Assembly: GCA_937872925.1 (NCBI GenBank)
Contig: CALMUT010000085.1
Span: forward strand, 21,248-85,247
Source of the DNA: an uncultured Myxococcales bacterium
Lineage (GTDB): Bacteria; Myxococcota_A; Polyangia; Polyangiales; Polyangiaceae
Direction: 5' to 3'
Length of the DNA: 64,000 nucleotides
Under the pieces are notes generated by a model. The model was not told the origin of the DNA, ran no database searches, and saw only the letters and a program-made list of their open reading frames with translations. A program made the position numbers and the translations under genes. Shown here piece by piece: positions 10,629 through 19,721 of the stretch; within the stretch, counting starts at the first letter, position 1; every line of letters begins with the position of its first letter.

Positions 10629-11538
10629 GCGCGCCGTCGTGGTCGGCGCACTGCTGCTCGCGCTGCTGCTCGTCGCCGTGCTCGTGCAGCGCACGGCCCT
10701 CGTTGCGCCAGCGGCTCCGAGACTGCAGAGTGAAAGCGCCGCGCCGGCGCCACCCGCCGCCACCGCCGACCAACCGCCCTCCGCCGACGTGCAGGAGGTC
10801 CACGGCCTAGTGGAAGTGCAGCAGCCGGGGGGCGGGTGGCGAGCGCTGCACGCTGGGGAGCAGCTGAACGTCGACGACGTGATCCGTACGGCCGGGGGCG
10901 CACACGCCAGCTTGCGGTTGGGGAAGAATGTGCGCGTAGACGTCGCCGAAGCGACGACCCTGTCCATCGAGCAGGTCTCCGCGACGCTGTCCAAAGTATC
11001 CCTCGATGACGGACGAGTTGTCTCCAAGGTCGAAGGCGACGGCGACTTCCGCTTTCGGGTGGAAATACGCAACAGCAACGCGATCGCCGAAACGGCGTTC
11101 GGTGAGTTCGGTGTTTTGCAGCGAGGTTCCTCCGCTGCAGCCGTCGCCGCCGAGAGTGGCGACGTAGAGCTGCGCGGCAAGCATGGGAAAGTGCGGATCG
11201 GCGCTGGTGAGATGTCGCAAGTGTCTGCAACCACCGCACCTAGCGCGCCAAGCAGGATCCCAAGCTCGCTGTATCTGAAGTTTGCCCCAACTCCGCAAGT
11301 GAGTCGGAAGAAGAGCGTCGCGCTCGAGGGAACGACGCTGCCCGGTGCGTCCGTGACAATCGCGGGCAAGCGCACCGCTGCAGACGGGACGGGGAAGTTC
11401 CGACAGCAAGTCGCGCTGAAACAAGGCGAGAACGAGATTTTGGTCGTCGTCGAAGACCCCCTGGGCCGCACGACTAGCGCAACCCCAAAGATCACGGTGC
11501 GTAGCGGACCCAAAGTTCAAGGAGAGGTGCAGTGGTGA
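10621..11538 (+). CDS. FecR-like membrane-anchored protein with Ig-like domain
   Basis: 305 residues, GTG start overlapping the kinase gene by 8 bp. One N-terminal transmembrane helix (about 5-24), an Ala/Pro linker, then a FecR-type domain (about 57-205: EVHGLVEVQ, WRALHAGEQLNVDDVIRT, a pattern common to FecR-fold proteins) and a C-terminal Ig-like or carbohydrate-binding-like domain (about 220-300: ALEGTTLPGASVTIAG, GENEILVVVEDPLG). FecR proteins usually pass outer-membrane signals to an ECF sigma factor, but no sigma factor gene is adjacent; here the neighbours are histidine kinases. It probably acts in the periplasm, bound to the inner membrane, linking the surface proteins downstream to the kinases. 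Confidence 0.75.
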   Translation: MPKRAVVVGALLLALLLVAVLVQRTALVAPAAPRLQSESAAPAPPAATADQPPSADVQEVHGLVEVQQPGGGWRALHAGEQLNVDDVIRTAGGAHASLRLGKNVRVDVAEATTLSIEQVSATLSKVSLDDGRVVSKVEGDGDFRFRVEIRNSNAIAETAFGEFGVLQRGSSAAAVAAESGDVELRGKHGKVRIGAGEMSQVSATTAPSAPSRIPSSLYLKFAPTPQVSRKKSVALEGTTLPGASVTIAGKRTAADGTGKFRQQVALKQGENEILVVVEDPLGRTTSATPKITVRSGPKVQGEVQW

Positions 11539-13694
11539 TTCATCGGCCATTTGTCGCGCTCGTTGCGAGCGTCGCCATCGTGCTGTGGGCGCAGAGGTCA
11601 GCGGCAGAAACTCTCAGTCTATCGGGCCCGAAGAACGCAATCGGAGACGGCAAGACTCCCCTTGCGCTGCGCATCGTCGCCCCCGCGGGCACGACAGCCG
11701 CCCAACTGGACATCACGACCAGCGCCGGGCAGGAGGGCCCCATCGAAGAGCAAGGGGACGGACAGTTCTCACTACCGATCGTCCCGCCGCGCGTCGCGGC
11801 GCAAACGGATCTGGTCGTTTCCGTGGGAAAACGCGGCGCCGCCGCTGCGCGGCACGTCGTACGGCTGCGAGCCTCCACCTTCACCCCCGGAGAGACTCAA
11901 GGCACGGGCACGCTCGACTTGCGTGTTCCCCAGCGCATGCTGCTCGGTAGCGCCGTTGCCGCGCGCATCAGCGCCAGGCATTCGAGCCGCGAAGTGTCGT
12001 TCTACGTCAGCGCCGGCAGCGTGGGGGACGTCCGAGCCGATGCGAGCGGCCGTGTCAGCGCCAGCTATTCACCGCCGGCGGATCGCTTTCCGCAACGCGT
12101 CGTCGTTGCGGCAGTGACCAAGGAGCGAGATCTGATCGACTACGCAACCATCGACCTTCTTGCTTCTCCGGACATCAAGGTCAAGAGCGTCCCCGACGCA
12201 CTGGTTCGCGTGAAACTGGGCAGCGAGACCTTCGGTCCCTTTCGCACCGACCGCGCCGGGCACGCCGTGGTGACGGTGGAAGCTCCGCCAGGGGCCAAGA
12301 GTGCCATGGTCGTCGCGCGGGATAGCTCTGGATTCGAGCGCTCGCACTGGCTGGCACTCGACCCGCCGGCGCTGAACGAGACGCTTTTGATATGTCCGGA
12401 CGGCTCCGAGCGGGCCGTGCTGATCAGCAAGGCCCCCGCAAGATCGAACGACGGGCGGTCTTCGGTCGGACAGTTGAGCGCGCCAACCGCTCTGGCGCCA
12501 GGCGTCTGGGTGCGCGACGTCAGCTACACCAAGGACGTGCGCGCTGGAACGCAGGGCTTCCTCGAGTGGGACGGCAAGCGCTGCGACTACCAAGTGCCCG
12601 GCGAAGCGCCAACGCAAATGACACTCACCCTCAGCGCGAAAGAGCATGTCGTGACGGCCGCGCACTCCGTCGTCGTGCGCGTGGCGCTCAAGTATCGGGG
12701 CGACCGCGCCGCACGCCGGGTTGCGCTTCGCTTCAAGCCGAGTGTCGGCCGCGTCACCAACGTCAAACACGAGAGCAATCAAAGCGTCACGGCTCGCTGG
12801 CACATTCCGGGCAACCTGCAGGGTGCACGCATGGCTTCACTGAAGGCCTTCGTGCAGGGGCAGTCAGCCCTGCAGCATCACACGGATCTCGCCCTGCGGA
12901 CGGGTCCGGTCACGCGGCTGGTGGTCGACCAGGACGATGTGAAGAAGTCCGGGGTGGAGCGTTCCTACTCGCTCCGTGTCGAAGCTCTCGACGCCTTCGG
13001 CAACCGCGTCGAGGGCGCCAAACTCGTTGGTAGCGGTGCTGGTTCCCTGTCTGCTTTCCAGCAGTCCGGAGATGGCTACCGTGCCACCTACACCCTGCCG
13101 GCGGGAACTACGACGGACGTCCTGCGCTTGACTGAGACGGACAGCGGCGCAAGCACGAGCGTGGCGCTACAGTCTGACGCCGCAGCGGCGAACCGGTCCT
13201 GGCGAGCGCTCGTCAGCGCTGGCTACGTCACCAACTTTGGCAAGGTACACGCGCCAGCGGTCTTTGCAGCGGGCGGCGTTCGTCCTGGGTGGGTGGACGG
13301 CAGGCTGCTGCTCGGGCTAGGGGGCGGGTTCTATCGCAGCGAGTCGGCTGAGCTAGACGCGGGCAGCTTCGAAGAAGTGCAGGTCACCGCACAAGCCGCG
13401 CCGATCCTGGCACGTGCCACGGTCGAGTTGAGCCGCGGGGCGATCATTCCGGAGGTTGGCGCGGAGGGCGGCGTCATCGTTTCGCAAACCGAGGTTCGAT
13501 CAAGCAGTACTGGCAGAAGTAGCGCGGGGAGTGTCGTGCCCGCCATCGGTGCGGTCGCTGGTGTGGCCACCCGGCTACCCGCTGGCCAAGTTGGACTCTT
13601 GGTGCGCTACACCTACGCGCGCGTCGACGAGAGCGCAGTAAACGGCAACCTGGGCGGGCTGGGAGCGATGGTATCGTATGCACTCGACTTGTAG
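11532..13694 (+). CDS. Large Ig-like repeat protein with C-terminal outer-membrane barrel-like region
   Basis: 720 residues with a signal peptide (to about residue 25, AQRSAAE). The first 550 residues are beta-rich with several invasin/Ig-like units (for example LVVDQDDVKKSGVERSYSLRVEALDAFGN-type strands). The last 170 residues alternate hydrophobic and Gly residues (LVSAGYV, LLLGLGGGFY, LLVRYTYA, LGAMVSYALDL) and end in Leu like an outer-membrane barrel strand. It is thus probably an outer-membrane protein with a large periplasmic or surface part. Two adjacent GTG codons (11532, 11535) can serve as start and both overlap the FecR-like gene. Function unknown; adhesion or mechanosensing is speculative. 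Confidence 0.65.
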   Translation: MVIHRPFVALVASVAIVLWAQRSAAETLSLSGPKNAIGDGKTPLALRIVAPAGTTAAQLDITTSAGQEGPIEEQGDGQFSLPIVPPRVAAQTDLVVSVGKRGAAAARHVVRLRASTFTPGETQGTGTLDLRVPQRMLLGSAVAARISARHSSREVSFYVSAGSVGDVRADASGRVSASYSPPADRFPQRVVVAAVTKERDLIDYATIDLLASPDIKVKSVPDALVRVKLGSETFGPFRTDRAGHAVVTVEAPPGAKSAMVVARDSSGFERSHWLALDPPALNETLLICPDGSERAVLISKAPARSNDGRSSVGQLSAPTALAPGVWVRDVSYTKDVRAGTQGFLEWDGKRCDYQVPGEAPTQMTLTLSAKEHVVTAAHSVVVRVALKYRGDRAARRVALRFKPSVGRVTNVKHESNQSVTARWHIPGNLQGARMASLKAFVQGQSALQHHTDLALRTGPVTRLVVDQDDVKKSGVERSYSLRVEALDAFGNRVEGAKLVGSGAGSLSAFQQSGDGYRATYTLPAGTTTDVLRLTETDSGASTSVALQSDAAAANRSWRALVSAGYVTNFGKVHAPAVFAAGGVRPGWVDGRLLLGLGGGFYRSESAELDAGSFEEVQVTAQAAPILARATVELSRGAIIPEVGAEGGVIVSQTEVRSSSTGRSSAGSVVPAIGAVAGVATRLPAGQVGLLVRYTYARVDESAVNGNLGGLGAMVSYALDL

Positions 13695-14913
13695 TACCAA
13701 GCTGCGGCTCTGCACCGTGTTTGCGTTGATCGTGGCCAGTTGCGGTTCCGAAACGGATGGCGACATCCGCATCATTCGCGTCGAACCAGCGGACGTTTCC
13801 GCGCACACCGTCACGCCCGCTGTGGTTGTCGGGAGAGGGTTCTTCAATAGCGCCAGCGCTTCCCTTGGCTCTGAAGAGTCCCGCGTCGCACGCCGCTGGC
13901 AAGTGCAGATCGGCGTGCCTGATGGCATCCTGGTCGCGGCAGAGCGACGCGACTCGGAACACTTGAGCATGAAGGTGCCAGCAGGCTTGGCACTGGGAGC
14001 CCACGACGTCGTCGTCACTTCGCCGGGCGGGGAAACGCGCACCCTGCCAGACGGCCTCACGGTGTACGACAGCGTTACGCTGACCGACGCGGGCAACGAC
14101 GCCAATGATGCCAGCACGGACGCGGGTGGCGCCGGCGGCAGCACGGGCGACGCGGCGGGCGCAACCGGTGGCGTAGATGCTGGCGGCTCCAGCGGTGTTG
14201 ATGCCGGCGGCTCGGGCGGCTCGGGCGGCTCTAGCGGCGTTGGCGCCGGCGGCACAGGCAGTGGCGGCTCCGGCGGCTCCGGCGGAGGGAGTACGGCGCC
14301 GTTCTGCGAGGCGACGAATCAAGACCTGGTTGCCTGCTTGCGTTTCGACTCGGCAGCGCAAATCGGCAAGGACGATTCACAGTACGGAAACCACGCCACC
14401 GCGAACGGCGTGAGCGTGGCGGGCGGTCACAGCGGAAACGCGGCGCGCTTCAGCACGACGAGCAAGATGATCATCCCCGAGAGTCCCAGCCTCGACGTCT
14501 CGCAACTCAGTATCGAGCTTTGGCTGCGCCTGGACTCGCTGCCTGGTGGCGCGCGCGCCGGTTTGGTGGACAACCACAGCCAATACGGCTTCTTCGTCAA
14601 CAAGAACGGCACGCTTTGGTGCGGCGCCGCCCTCGGCATCGCGCAGACAAGCCTCAAGCTCGGCGTCGGCGTCTGGAACCATCTCGCGTGCGTCGCCGGA
14701 GGAAACAACGTGAGGATCTACGTCAACGGCGTGGAGCGAGCGAGCGCCCTGAAGTTGGGCAACATTGCCAAATCCGGCAGCACCGGGACTTCGATTGGCT
14801 CCGACAATCCGGGTGGTGACCACCTGCAAGGTCGGATCGACGACCTGCGCATCTGGCGCGTTGCCCGCACGCAAACCCAAGTCTGTCAGGCCGCCGGCAC
14901 TTGCCTGCCCTAG
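13678..14913 (+). CDS. Surface lipoprotein with IPT/TIG and LamG-like domains
   Basis: 411 residues; its start overlaps the upstream gene by 17 bp. Signal peptide with lipobox LIVASC, then an IPT/TIG-like domain (about 30-130: IIRVEPADVSAHTVTPAVVVGRGF-type start, LPDGLTVYD end), a long Gly/Ser/Ala/Asp linker (about 135-205), then a concanavalin-like LamG domain (about 210-405: LVACLRFD, LSIELWLRLDS, WNHLACVAGG, VRIYVNGVE, IDDLRIW). LamG domains bind carbohydrate or protein ligands at the cell surface. As the last gene of the kinase operon it could be the ligand-binding surface part, but this is inference. Confidence 0.8.
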   Translation: MHSTCSTKLRLCTVFALIVASCGSETDGDIRIIRVEPADVSAHTVTPAVVVGRGFFNSASASLGSEESRVARRWQVQIGVPDGILVAAERRDSEHLSMKVPAGLALGAHDVVVTSPGGETRTLPDGLTVYDSVTLTDAGNDANDASTDAGGAGGSTGDAAGATGGVDAGGSSGVDAGGSGGSGGSSGVGAGGTGSGGSGGSGGGSTAPFCEATNQDLVACLRFDSAAQIGKDDSQYGNHATANGVSVAGGHSGNAARFSTTSKMIIPESPSLDVSQLSIELWLRLDSLPGGARAGLVDNHSQYGFFVNKNGTLWCGAALGIAQTSLKLGVGVWNHLACVAGGNNVRIYVNGVERASALKLGNIAKSGSTGTSIGSDNPGGDHLQGRIDDLRIWRVARTQTQVCQAAGTCLP

Positions 14914-14972
14914 CGCCGCGGGCGGCGCGTCGTCCGTCGGCGCGCCGGGTTCCCGTGCACCGATGGGGCTGG

Positions 14973-15413
14973 TTAGGCGCACTGCATGCTGCAGAACCGA
15001 TCTTGCAAAGAACAACCCGGTTCTGGTTGGTCCGCGCAGTACGCAGGCGGTGGCGTGCACGGATCGGCTTCGCAGCAATCGTTGCCGCTACATCCACCGA
15101 AACTACACCCGTCGTGGAAGCCCGACGGGCACGTGCCGCCCTCGGGCTTGTCGATGCACTGCGGCGGCGCGCCGCCACAACAGGGCTGAATGCAGTACTG
15201 GGTCGCGCCGCAGGTTTCGCTGCCACAAGCGAAAGGTCCGTCGGCTGGCGGCGGCGCGTCCGGCGCGGCGTCGGACGAATTGCCGCCGGTGCCACCCCCC
15301 GTGCCGCCGCTTGCAGTGCCGCCAGTTCCGGAATCGGTCCCTCCGCTGCCCTCACCGCTGCCGCTGCAGGCCAATAGGGAAAGCGCGCACGCCAAAGTGA
15401 GCCATCGGATCAT
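14973..15413 (-). CDS. Cys-rich lipoprotein with Gly/Ser linker
   Basis: 146 residues from the ATG at 15413, chosen because the signal peptide (MIRWLTLACALSLLAC) starts there. After the lipobox Cys comes a Gly/Thr/Ser linker and a domain with about 18 Cys (CGSETCGATQYCIQPCCGG and similar). This is a common myxobacterial surface-protein layout, with disulfide-knit domains of unknown role. It is convergent with the LamG lipoprotein gene and 60 bp from it. Confidence 0.65.
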   Translation of the reverse strand: MIRWLTLACALSLLACSGSGEGSGGTDSGTGGTASGGTGGGTGGNSSDAAPDAPPPADGPFACGSETCGATQYCIQPCCGGAPPQCIDKPEGGTCPSGFHDGCSFGGCSGNDCCEADPCTPPPAYCADQPEPGCSLQDRFCSMQCA

Positions 15414-15519
15414 GCTGCGCTTGCCGAGCAATCTCCGTACCAGCTTTCTTGGCGCAGCTTGTGCCACGCGTACGGAGGCAGCACCCGACGATTTACGCGC
15501 AGGCACCAGAACTCGGGTT

Positions 15520-15933
15520 TCACGCCGCGCCGACGCCGCTGCGCGCGTCCTTGCGAGGAGGGATGTGGCACGCTTCCGTGCAACGGCCAGTCCACTTCAG
15601 TCGGTTCGCTGCGAACTTGTCGTAGCCCCAGTCCAATGCGCTGCGAACCCCCGGCAGCCGCGTCAGCGAAACCACCGGCCCGAACCCGACCGCTGCATAG
15701 AGCCGCCGGAAGACTTCGACGCCGCTGACCCAAGTGCCGTCGGGCAGTCGCCCCTGAATGCGCTGCATCAACGCCTCGTAGCTGGTGCCCAGCGTGCCCG
15801 CATCGAACTCGGGATCCGCGATGTTCGTGAATCGCACGCGCTGCTTGCGATCTAGTTTCATTAGCATGCGGATTTCCCGCATGCAGAGCGGACAGTCGCC
15901 GTCGTAGAACACCTCGAATTGTCGTTCGCTCAT
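15520..15933 (-). CDS. DCC-family (DUF393) thiol oxidoreductase-like protein
   Basis: 137 residues, complete for the family. The N-terminal [13 protein letters not shown] carries the DxxCPxC motif that defines the DCC/DUF393 family (YuxK-like), and [10 protein letters not shown] matches the conserved middle region. Members have a thioredoxin-like fold and are predicted disulfide oxidoreductases, but substrates are mostly unknown. Two more Cys near the C-terminus (GRCTEAC) are typical of some members. No signal peptide, so cytoplasmic. Confidence 0.85.
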   Translation of the reverse strand: MSERQFEVFYDGDCPLCMREIRMLMKLDRKQRVRFTNIADPEFDAGTLGTSYEALMQRIQGRLPDGTWVSGVEVFRRLYAAVGFGPVVSLTRLPGVRSALDWGYDKFAANRLKWTGRCTEACHIPPRKDARSGVGAA

Positions 15934-16050
15934 TTCACCTTTCCGATTCCACGTCTGACGTTACTCATGCGACGGCCTCGGCCTCGTGCTAGATTGTCTA
16001 GGACACCACCTGAACATCGCAACCCACTTTCTTCATCGAGCGACAGGTTC

Positions 16051-16536
16051 ATGAACCACCCTGCTCACTGCATCCTCGCGCTTGGCGTCGTGCTCAGCAT
16101 CGGCTGCTCGAGTTCCCAAGAAGCGCCGTCAGAACCCACCTTAAGCTGCGACGACGCCGAGCCCGCGCCGAGCACCGTGCCCACGTTTCAACTGGGAAAG
16201 CCCGGCGGCAATGCGTGGGTGCCGCTGAACTCCGGGGACTCGCTGCCGGTGGTTAGCGGTGGCCAAGGCGGCAGGCACATCGACACGAGCGTACGCTTTT
16301 TCTACGCCACGGAGGAGCGCGTGCGCATCTTCGCTCGGGTGACGGATCCGACGAGCGACTTGATTGGCGAGAGTGCGGAGACGTTCCGCACCTGTGCGGG
16401 CAAGTGGACCGAAAAGCGCGACTTTCGCATCTTCATGTATCAAACCGAAGCAAACGCCCGCATCATCGTCAACGCGAACCTGCCCGCTGGCGCCGAGCCC
16501 ACCCTCGCGCTGGACGGCATGAGCCTCACGCAGTGA
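16051..16536 (+). CDS. Putative lipoprotein, unknown function
   Basis: 161 residues from the ATG at 16051, where the signal peptide begins (MNHPAHCILALGVVLSIGC, lipobox LSIGC). An upstream in-frame start would add 44 residues of no clear character. The mature part is Pro/Ser-rich at first and then beta-rich (VRFFYATEERVRIFARV, RDFRIFMYQTEANARIIVN). A Cys pair (CDD, RTC) may form a disulfide. No family recognised. Confidence 0.6.
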   Translation: MNHPAHCILALGVVLSIGCSSSQEAPSEPTLSCDDAEPAPSTVPTFQLGKPGGNAWVPLNSGDSLPVVSGGQGGRHIDTSVRFFYATEERVRIFARVTDPTSDLIGESAETFRTCAGKWTEKRDFRIFMYQTEANARIIVNANLPAGAEPTLALDGMSLTQ

Positions 16537-16576
16537 CGCGCGCGTCGCGCTCGTCCCAGCTGCAGCCGCTCCCGAC

Positions 16577-17350
16577 CTAGCGTGCTCGGGGAAAGCGTCG
16601 ACCCAAGAGCAGACTCCGCCGTCGCGCGGCATCGCGGGCTTCGCTTTCGTCTTTTTCGTCCAACTCGGTTTCCAGCAGTGTGATCTTCTGCCAGATCTTC
16701 TGGGAGAGCGCCGTCGTCAGATTCTCGACCTCGTCCACAGCATTGAGCACCACCGGATCCGTGTAGCCCTGCACGGTAAGTGCGCCGACCTTGCTGACCA
16801 ACGCCAGAAGCTCCGTGCAGTAGTTCAAATAGCGCATCAATTCGAAGTCCGTCATGGTGCGCTTGGGCGAGGAAGGGGTCGACGGTCCCCGCGCGGTCAG
16901 CTCGGAAGGGTCCTTCGTCAACTGGTGCATATCCACGATGTGCGCCAAGGCGCGCAGCTGGTGCACGAGCGCGAGCGCGACTTTGCGCTTGAGGCGGCTC
17001 TCGAGGGTGACCAAGAATGCGACGCCCGTGCCCAAGAAGAACAGACTGCCGAGCAACGCTTCCAGCGTTTGCACGAGCTCCGTGATAGCGCGGATCTGGT
17101 AGTTCAGGCGCGCTTCGGGCGCCATCAATGCAAGCACCAACACGCCCCCGCACAGCAGCAAGCCCACGCCAACACGCAGCGGAAGGTTGGGCTCCCGCAG
17201 GGTGGCGGTGCGGCGGATGGTCACACTCGCGATGCCCAGCAACTCCTTCGCGACGCCGGCCAAGCTCGCTTTCGGGAAGCGCTCCTGGATGCGAAGCTCG
17301 AGCTGTTCGATGGTCAGCACGATCTTGTTTTCGTCGAGCTTCTCGTACAC
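16577..17350 (-). CDS. Membrane protein with two TM helices, unknown function
   Basis: 257 residues with a GTG start. Residues 1-50 are amphipathic and charged; two strong hydrophobic helices lie at about 58-77 and 98-117, followed by a 140-residue helical, charged cytoplasmic region with a Lys/Arg-rich end. It looks like a membrane-anchored coiled-coil protein. No known family is recognised. It lies alone between two lipoprotein genes. Confidence 0.6.
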   Translation of the reverse strand: MYEKLDENKIVLTIEQLELRIQERFPKASLAGVAKELLGIASVTIRRTATLREPNLPLRVGVGLLLCGGVLVLALMAPEARLNYQIRAITELVQTLEALLGSLFFLGTGVAFLVTLESRLKRKVALALVHQLRALAHIVDMHQLTKDPSELTARGPSTPSSPKRTMTDFELMRYLNYCTELLALVSKVGALTVQGYTDPVVLNAVDEVENLTTALSQKIWQKITLLETELDEKDESEARDAARRRSLLLGRRFPRAR

Positions 17351-17448
17351 CGGACCGCCTCGACCATTTCGTAGGCGGGCACCCTTTGGAATACAAGCGC
17401 CGAAGCACAGTTGGAAATTGCGCGATCTGGTGCAACACTAGGGGTTGG

Positions 17449-18576
17449 ATGGTGCGACGCCGACAGGCATTGGTCTTGCTAGGCCCGGCGATGCTGCTGG
17501 CATGCGCCGGGCAGTCCGAAGAAGGCGTTATGCCGCAAGGGAGCAAAGACGCCGGACCGGATTCACCCACGGTCATTTCCGATTCGGGGGTCTTCCCTTC
17601 GACGGATGGTGGTCCGTGCAAACAAGGCGCCGTTGGCGCGTGTTACTCAGGCTTGCCTTCGCACCAAAACGTCGGCGAGTGCAAAGACGGCACCACGACC
17701 TGCGAGGGCGGCAAGTGGGGCCCCTGCGTCGGCGATACCCTGCCGGGCGTCGAGGTCTGCAACGAAAAGGACGACGACTGCGACGGGATCACCGACGAGA
17801 CCTGCGCCTGCGTGGATGGCAAGTCGCGTCCCTGCTACTCCGGGCCCGCGGGCACCGAAGGCAATGGGCCCTGCGCGGGCGGAACCCAGAACTGTACCGG
17901 CGGCAGCTGGGAGACGCTGTGCATTGGAGAAGTCACTCCCGGCTCCGAAAGCTGCAACGGCATCGATGACGACTGCGACGGCACCAAGGACGACGGAAAC
18001 CCCGGCGGCGGCGCCAAGTGCAGCACGGGCCAGCCCGGAGTGTGCAGCGCGGGCAGCATGACTTGCACTTCTGGCAAGCTCTCTTGCGAGCCGCTCACGC
18101 CAGCGTCTGGCGAGAAATGCAACCTGCTCGACGACGACTGCGACGACAGTTGCGACGAAGGTGCGGGCTGTCGGGTCGGCGTGCACCGATCCTGGAGTGG
18201 CAGCGTTGGCGCGCACCTCTATACGACCAATCTGGGCGAGGCCCAGTCCGGGGGCTACACCCTCGAGTTCCAGAACTTCTACTACCTGTACAGCGCGAGC
18301 CAGCCGGGCATGGCGAAGTTCTACCGCTGCATCAAAACCAACGGTAAACCGTTCTACACTACGTCGAGCGCCTGCGAGGGGGGCGGAACCAACCACAGCA
18401 CCCTGGGCTACATCGGCAGCGCATCAACGGGTTGTGACTCGACGCCGCTGTATCGCCTCTACGCCAGCAGCAGCGGAAACCACTTCTACACGCCCTCGAC
18501 CAGTGAACGGGACTACGCGGTCACCATTGGCTACAAATACGAATCCATCGCCGGCTACGTGTGGAAGCAGCCCTGA
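17449..18576 (+). CDS. Lipoprotein with MopE-type metal-binding motifs and DUF5648-like domain
   Basis: 375 residues from the ATG at 17449 (signal peptide with lipobox LLACAG). Three copies of the MopE-type motif CNxxDDDCDG are visible: VCNEKDDDCDGITDE, SCNGIDDDCDGTKDD and CNLLDDDCDDSCDE, each after a Cys/Gly-rich unit; such motifs are known to bind Ca or Cu. The C-terminal 140 residues (LYTTNLGEAQ, FYTTSSACEG, PLYRLYASSSGNHFYTPS, GYKYESIAGYV) match the DUF5648 repeat found in secreted proteins. Probably a surface-exposed lipoprotein; ligand unknown. Confidence 0.8.
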   Translation: MVRRRQALVLLGPAMLLACAGQSEEGVMPQGSKDAGPDSPTVISDSGVFPSTDGGPCKQGAVGACYSGLPSHQNVGECKDGTTTCEGGKWGPCVGDTLPGVEVCNEKDDDCDGITDETCACVDGKSRPCYSGPAGTEGNGPCAGGTQNCTGGSWETLCIGEVTPGSESCNGIDDDCDGTKDDGNPGGGAKCSTGQPGVCSAGSMTCTSGKLSCEPLTPASGEKCNLLDDDCDDSCDEGAGCRVGVHRSWSGSVGAHLYTTNLGEAQSGGYTLEFQNFYYLYSASQPGMAKFYRCIKTNGKPFYTTSSACEGGGTNHSTLGYIGSASTGCDSTPLYRLYASSSGNHFYTPSTSERDYAVTIGYKYESIAGYVWKQP

Positions 18577-18817
18577 GCGCAGGCCTCCAAGATCCCGCGA
18601 GATTCCCCCGCGGCTTGCCTTTGCTCCGCAGCGCGTGAAAAGGTGATGGCTCGTTGCGACATTGCCGCGGGCTCCGGCCTGCACCCGTCGCCTCGAGCCC
18701 ACAGTGCAGCGCCTCGAGTGCCGGGCGTATCTAAGGATATTGCGCCGGCACGCTTCTCGCAAAACGCAAAACGCGAAACGCAAAAGAGGCTCGCACACCT
18801 ACTGAGGAGAGAAGAAC

Positions 18818-19000
18818 ATGGAAGAGATGATTGAGGGACTCATTGCAAAAACCGGTATCAGCAAGGAGCAGGCGGAGAAGGTCGTCGCATTCTTGAAGGA
18901 GAACGCCACCAAAGTTCCGGGTTGGCTCGGCAGCACGGATGTGGGCCAGAGCATCAAGGACAAGCTGCCCGGCGGCTTGGGCGGCATGCTCGGCGGCTGA
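18818..19000 (+). CDS. Small helical protein with Gly-rich tail
   Basis: 60 residues, preceded by a strong AGGAGAG ribosome site 8 bases before ATG and followed by a terminator-like hairpin, so a real gene. Helical N-terminus (EMIEGLIAKTGISKEQAEKVVAFL), then a Gly-rich end (LPGGLGGMLGG). Resembles small DUF937/DUF2780-like proteins in pattern only. Cytoplasmic; role unknown. Confidence 0.65.
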   Translation: MEEMIEGLIAKTGISKEQAEKVVAFLKENATKVPGWLGSTDVGQSIKDKLPGGLGGMLGG

Positions 19001-19022
19001 GAGCCGAGTCCGATCACTCTAG

Positions 19023-19056
19023 GGCACCTGCGCGCCACCGAGCGCCGGGTGCCTTT
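19023..19056 (+). terminator. Likely terminator between convergent genes
   Basis: A GGCACC (19023-19028) / GGTGCC (19048-19053) stem, extended by a G-U and a G-C pair, is followed by TTTGCTTTG. It lies 22 bp after the small-protein stop and just before the stop of the convergent barrel gene. Confidence 0.55.
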
Positions 19057-19071
19057 GCTTTGTCTGTGGCG

Positions 19072-19692
19072 TTAGAAGCGAACACCGATCAGCAAATCCG
19101 CCGTGGGGTACGCGCCCGCGAAGTCTTGGTCTTCGCTTGCGGCGCTCAGATTCGCTGCATGGGATTGCACGCCCAAGCCAGCTCGCAAGTTGACGGCGCT
19201 GCCAAGGGCAAAGGCGTAGCCCAACGTCGCGCGCACGCCCCATGCGATGCCTTCTGGGGTCTCTCCGCTGTCGAGCTCCGCTTGTGCGTGATCCAATCGG
19301 AAGCTCGACGAAAAATAAGGACCGTGGGGCGCCGGCTCCGCCAAGAACACGAACGCGCGCACCTCCCCGCCGAAGCCGAAGACGTGATCGCTTACGTACC
19401 AAGGTCGGTAGTAGTGCGCACTCAGGTTGAGGGCGACTTTCTCTCCCAAGATACGCTCGTAGCCAAGGCCGATCACCCCAAGGCCCAAGTCGGCGTAGAT
19501 GCCGTTTTGCGCAGCGGAGTCGGAGGTCGCCGATTCATCGGCAGCGGTCGCCGATTCATCGGCAGCGGCGCGCTCCGGGTATGCGATCAGCACAGCAGCG
19601 AGCAACACCGCCGACGTCGTTTGAAGAGTGCCAGAGCGTGCAAGGCCCGCGGCGAAGGCGCGCCCGCAACCAGAGCTTTCAATGCTGTGCAT
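19072..19692 (-). CDS. Outer-membrane beta-barrel protein (DUF3575-like)
   Basis: 206 residues. A signal region ends near AAADES at about residue 45 and is followed by an Ala/Asp/Glu/Ser stretch made of a duplicated 7-residue unit. Then come alternating strands (IYADLGLGVIGLGYERIL, KVALNLSAHYY, GGEVRAFVFL, LGYAFALGSAVNLRAGLGVQ) ending in LLIGVRF, a terminal Phe as in outer-membrane barrels. The pattern resembles DUF3575 and other small 8-stranded porin-like proteins. Role unknown. Confidence 0.7.
   Translation of the reverse strand: MHSIESSGCGRAFAAGLARSGTLQTTSAVLLAAVLIAYPERAAADESATAADESATSDSAAQNGIYADLGLGVIGLGYERILGEKVALNLSAHYYRPWYVSDHVFGFGGEVRAFVFLAEPAPHGPYFSSSFRLDHAQAELDSGETPEGIAWGVRATLGYAFALGSAVNLRAGLGVQSHAANLSAASEDQDFAGAYPTADLLIGVRF
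19526..19567 (-). repeat. 21-bp perfect tandem duplication in the barrel gene
   Basis: Two identical 21-bp units (19526-19546 and 19547-19567) add seven residues each to the linker after the signal peptide. The reading frame is kept, so copy-number change would only alter linker length. Confidence 0.85.
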
Positions 19693-19721
19693 TGCTGACC
19701 ACTACCACGACTCTCGATACT

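Noticed and set aside
14098..14295. Gly/Ser/Ala-coding repeats as a possible mobile or contingency repeat
   Set aside because: Irregular codon-level repetition that keeps frame; a normal flexible linker in these lipoproteins.
13474..14361. Long minus-strand frames opposite the surface-protein genes
   Set aside because: High-GC shadow frames of the plus-strand genes, with low-complexity Ala/Arg content and no start signals.
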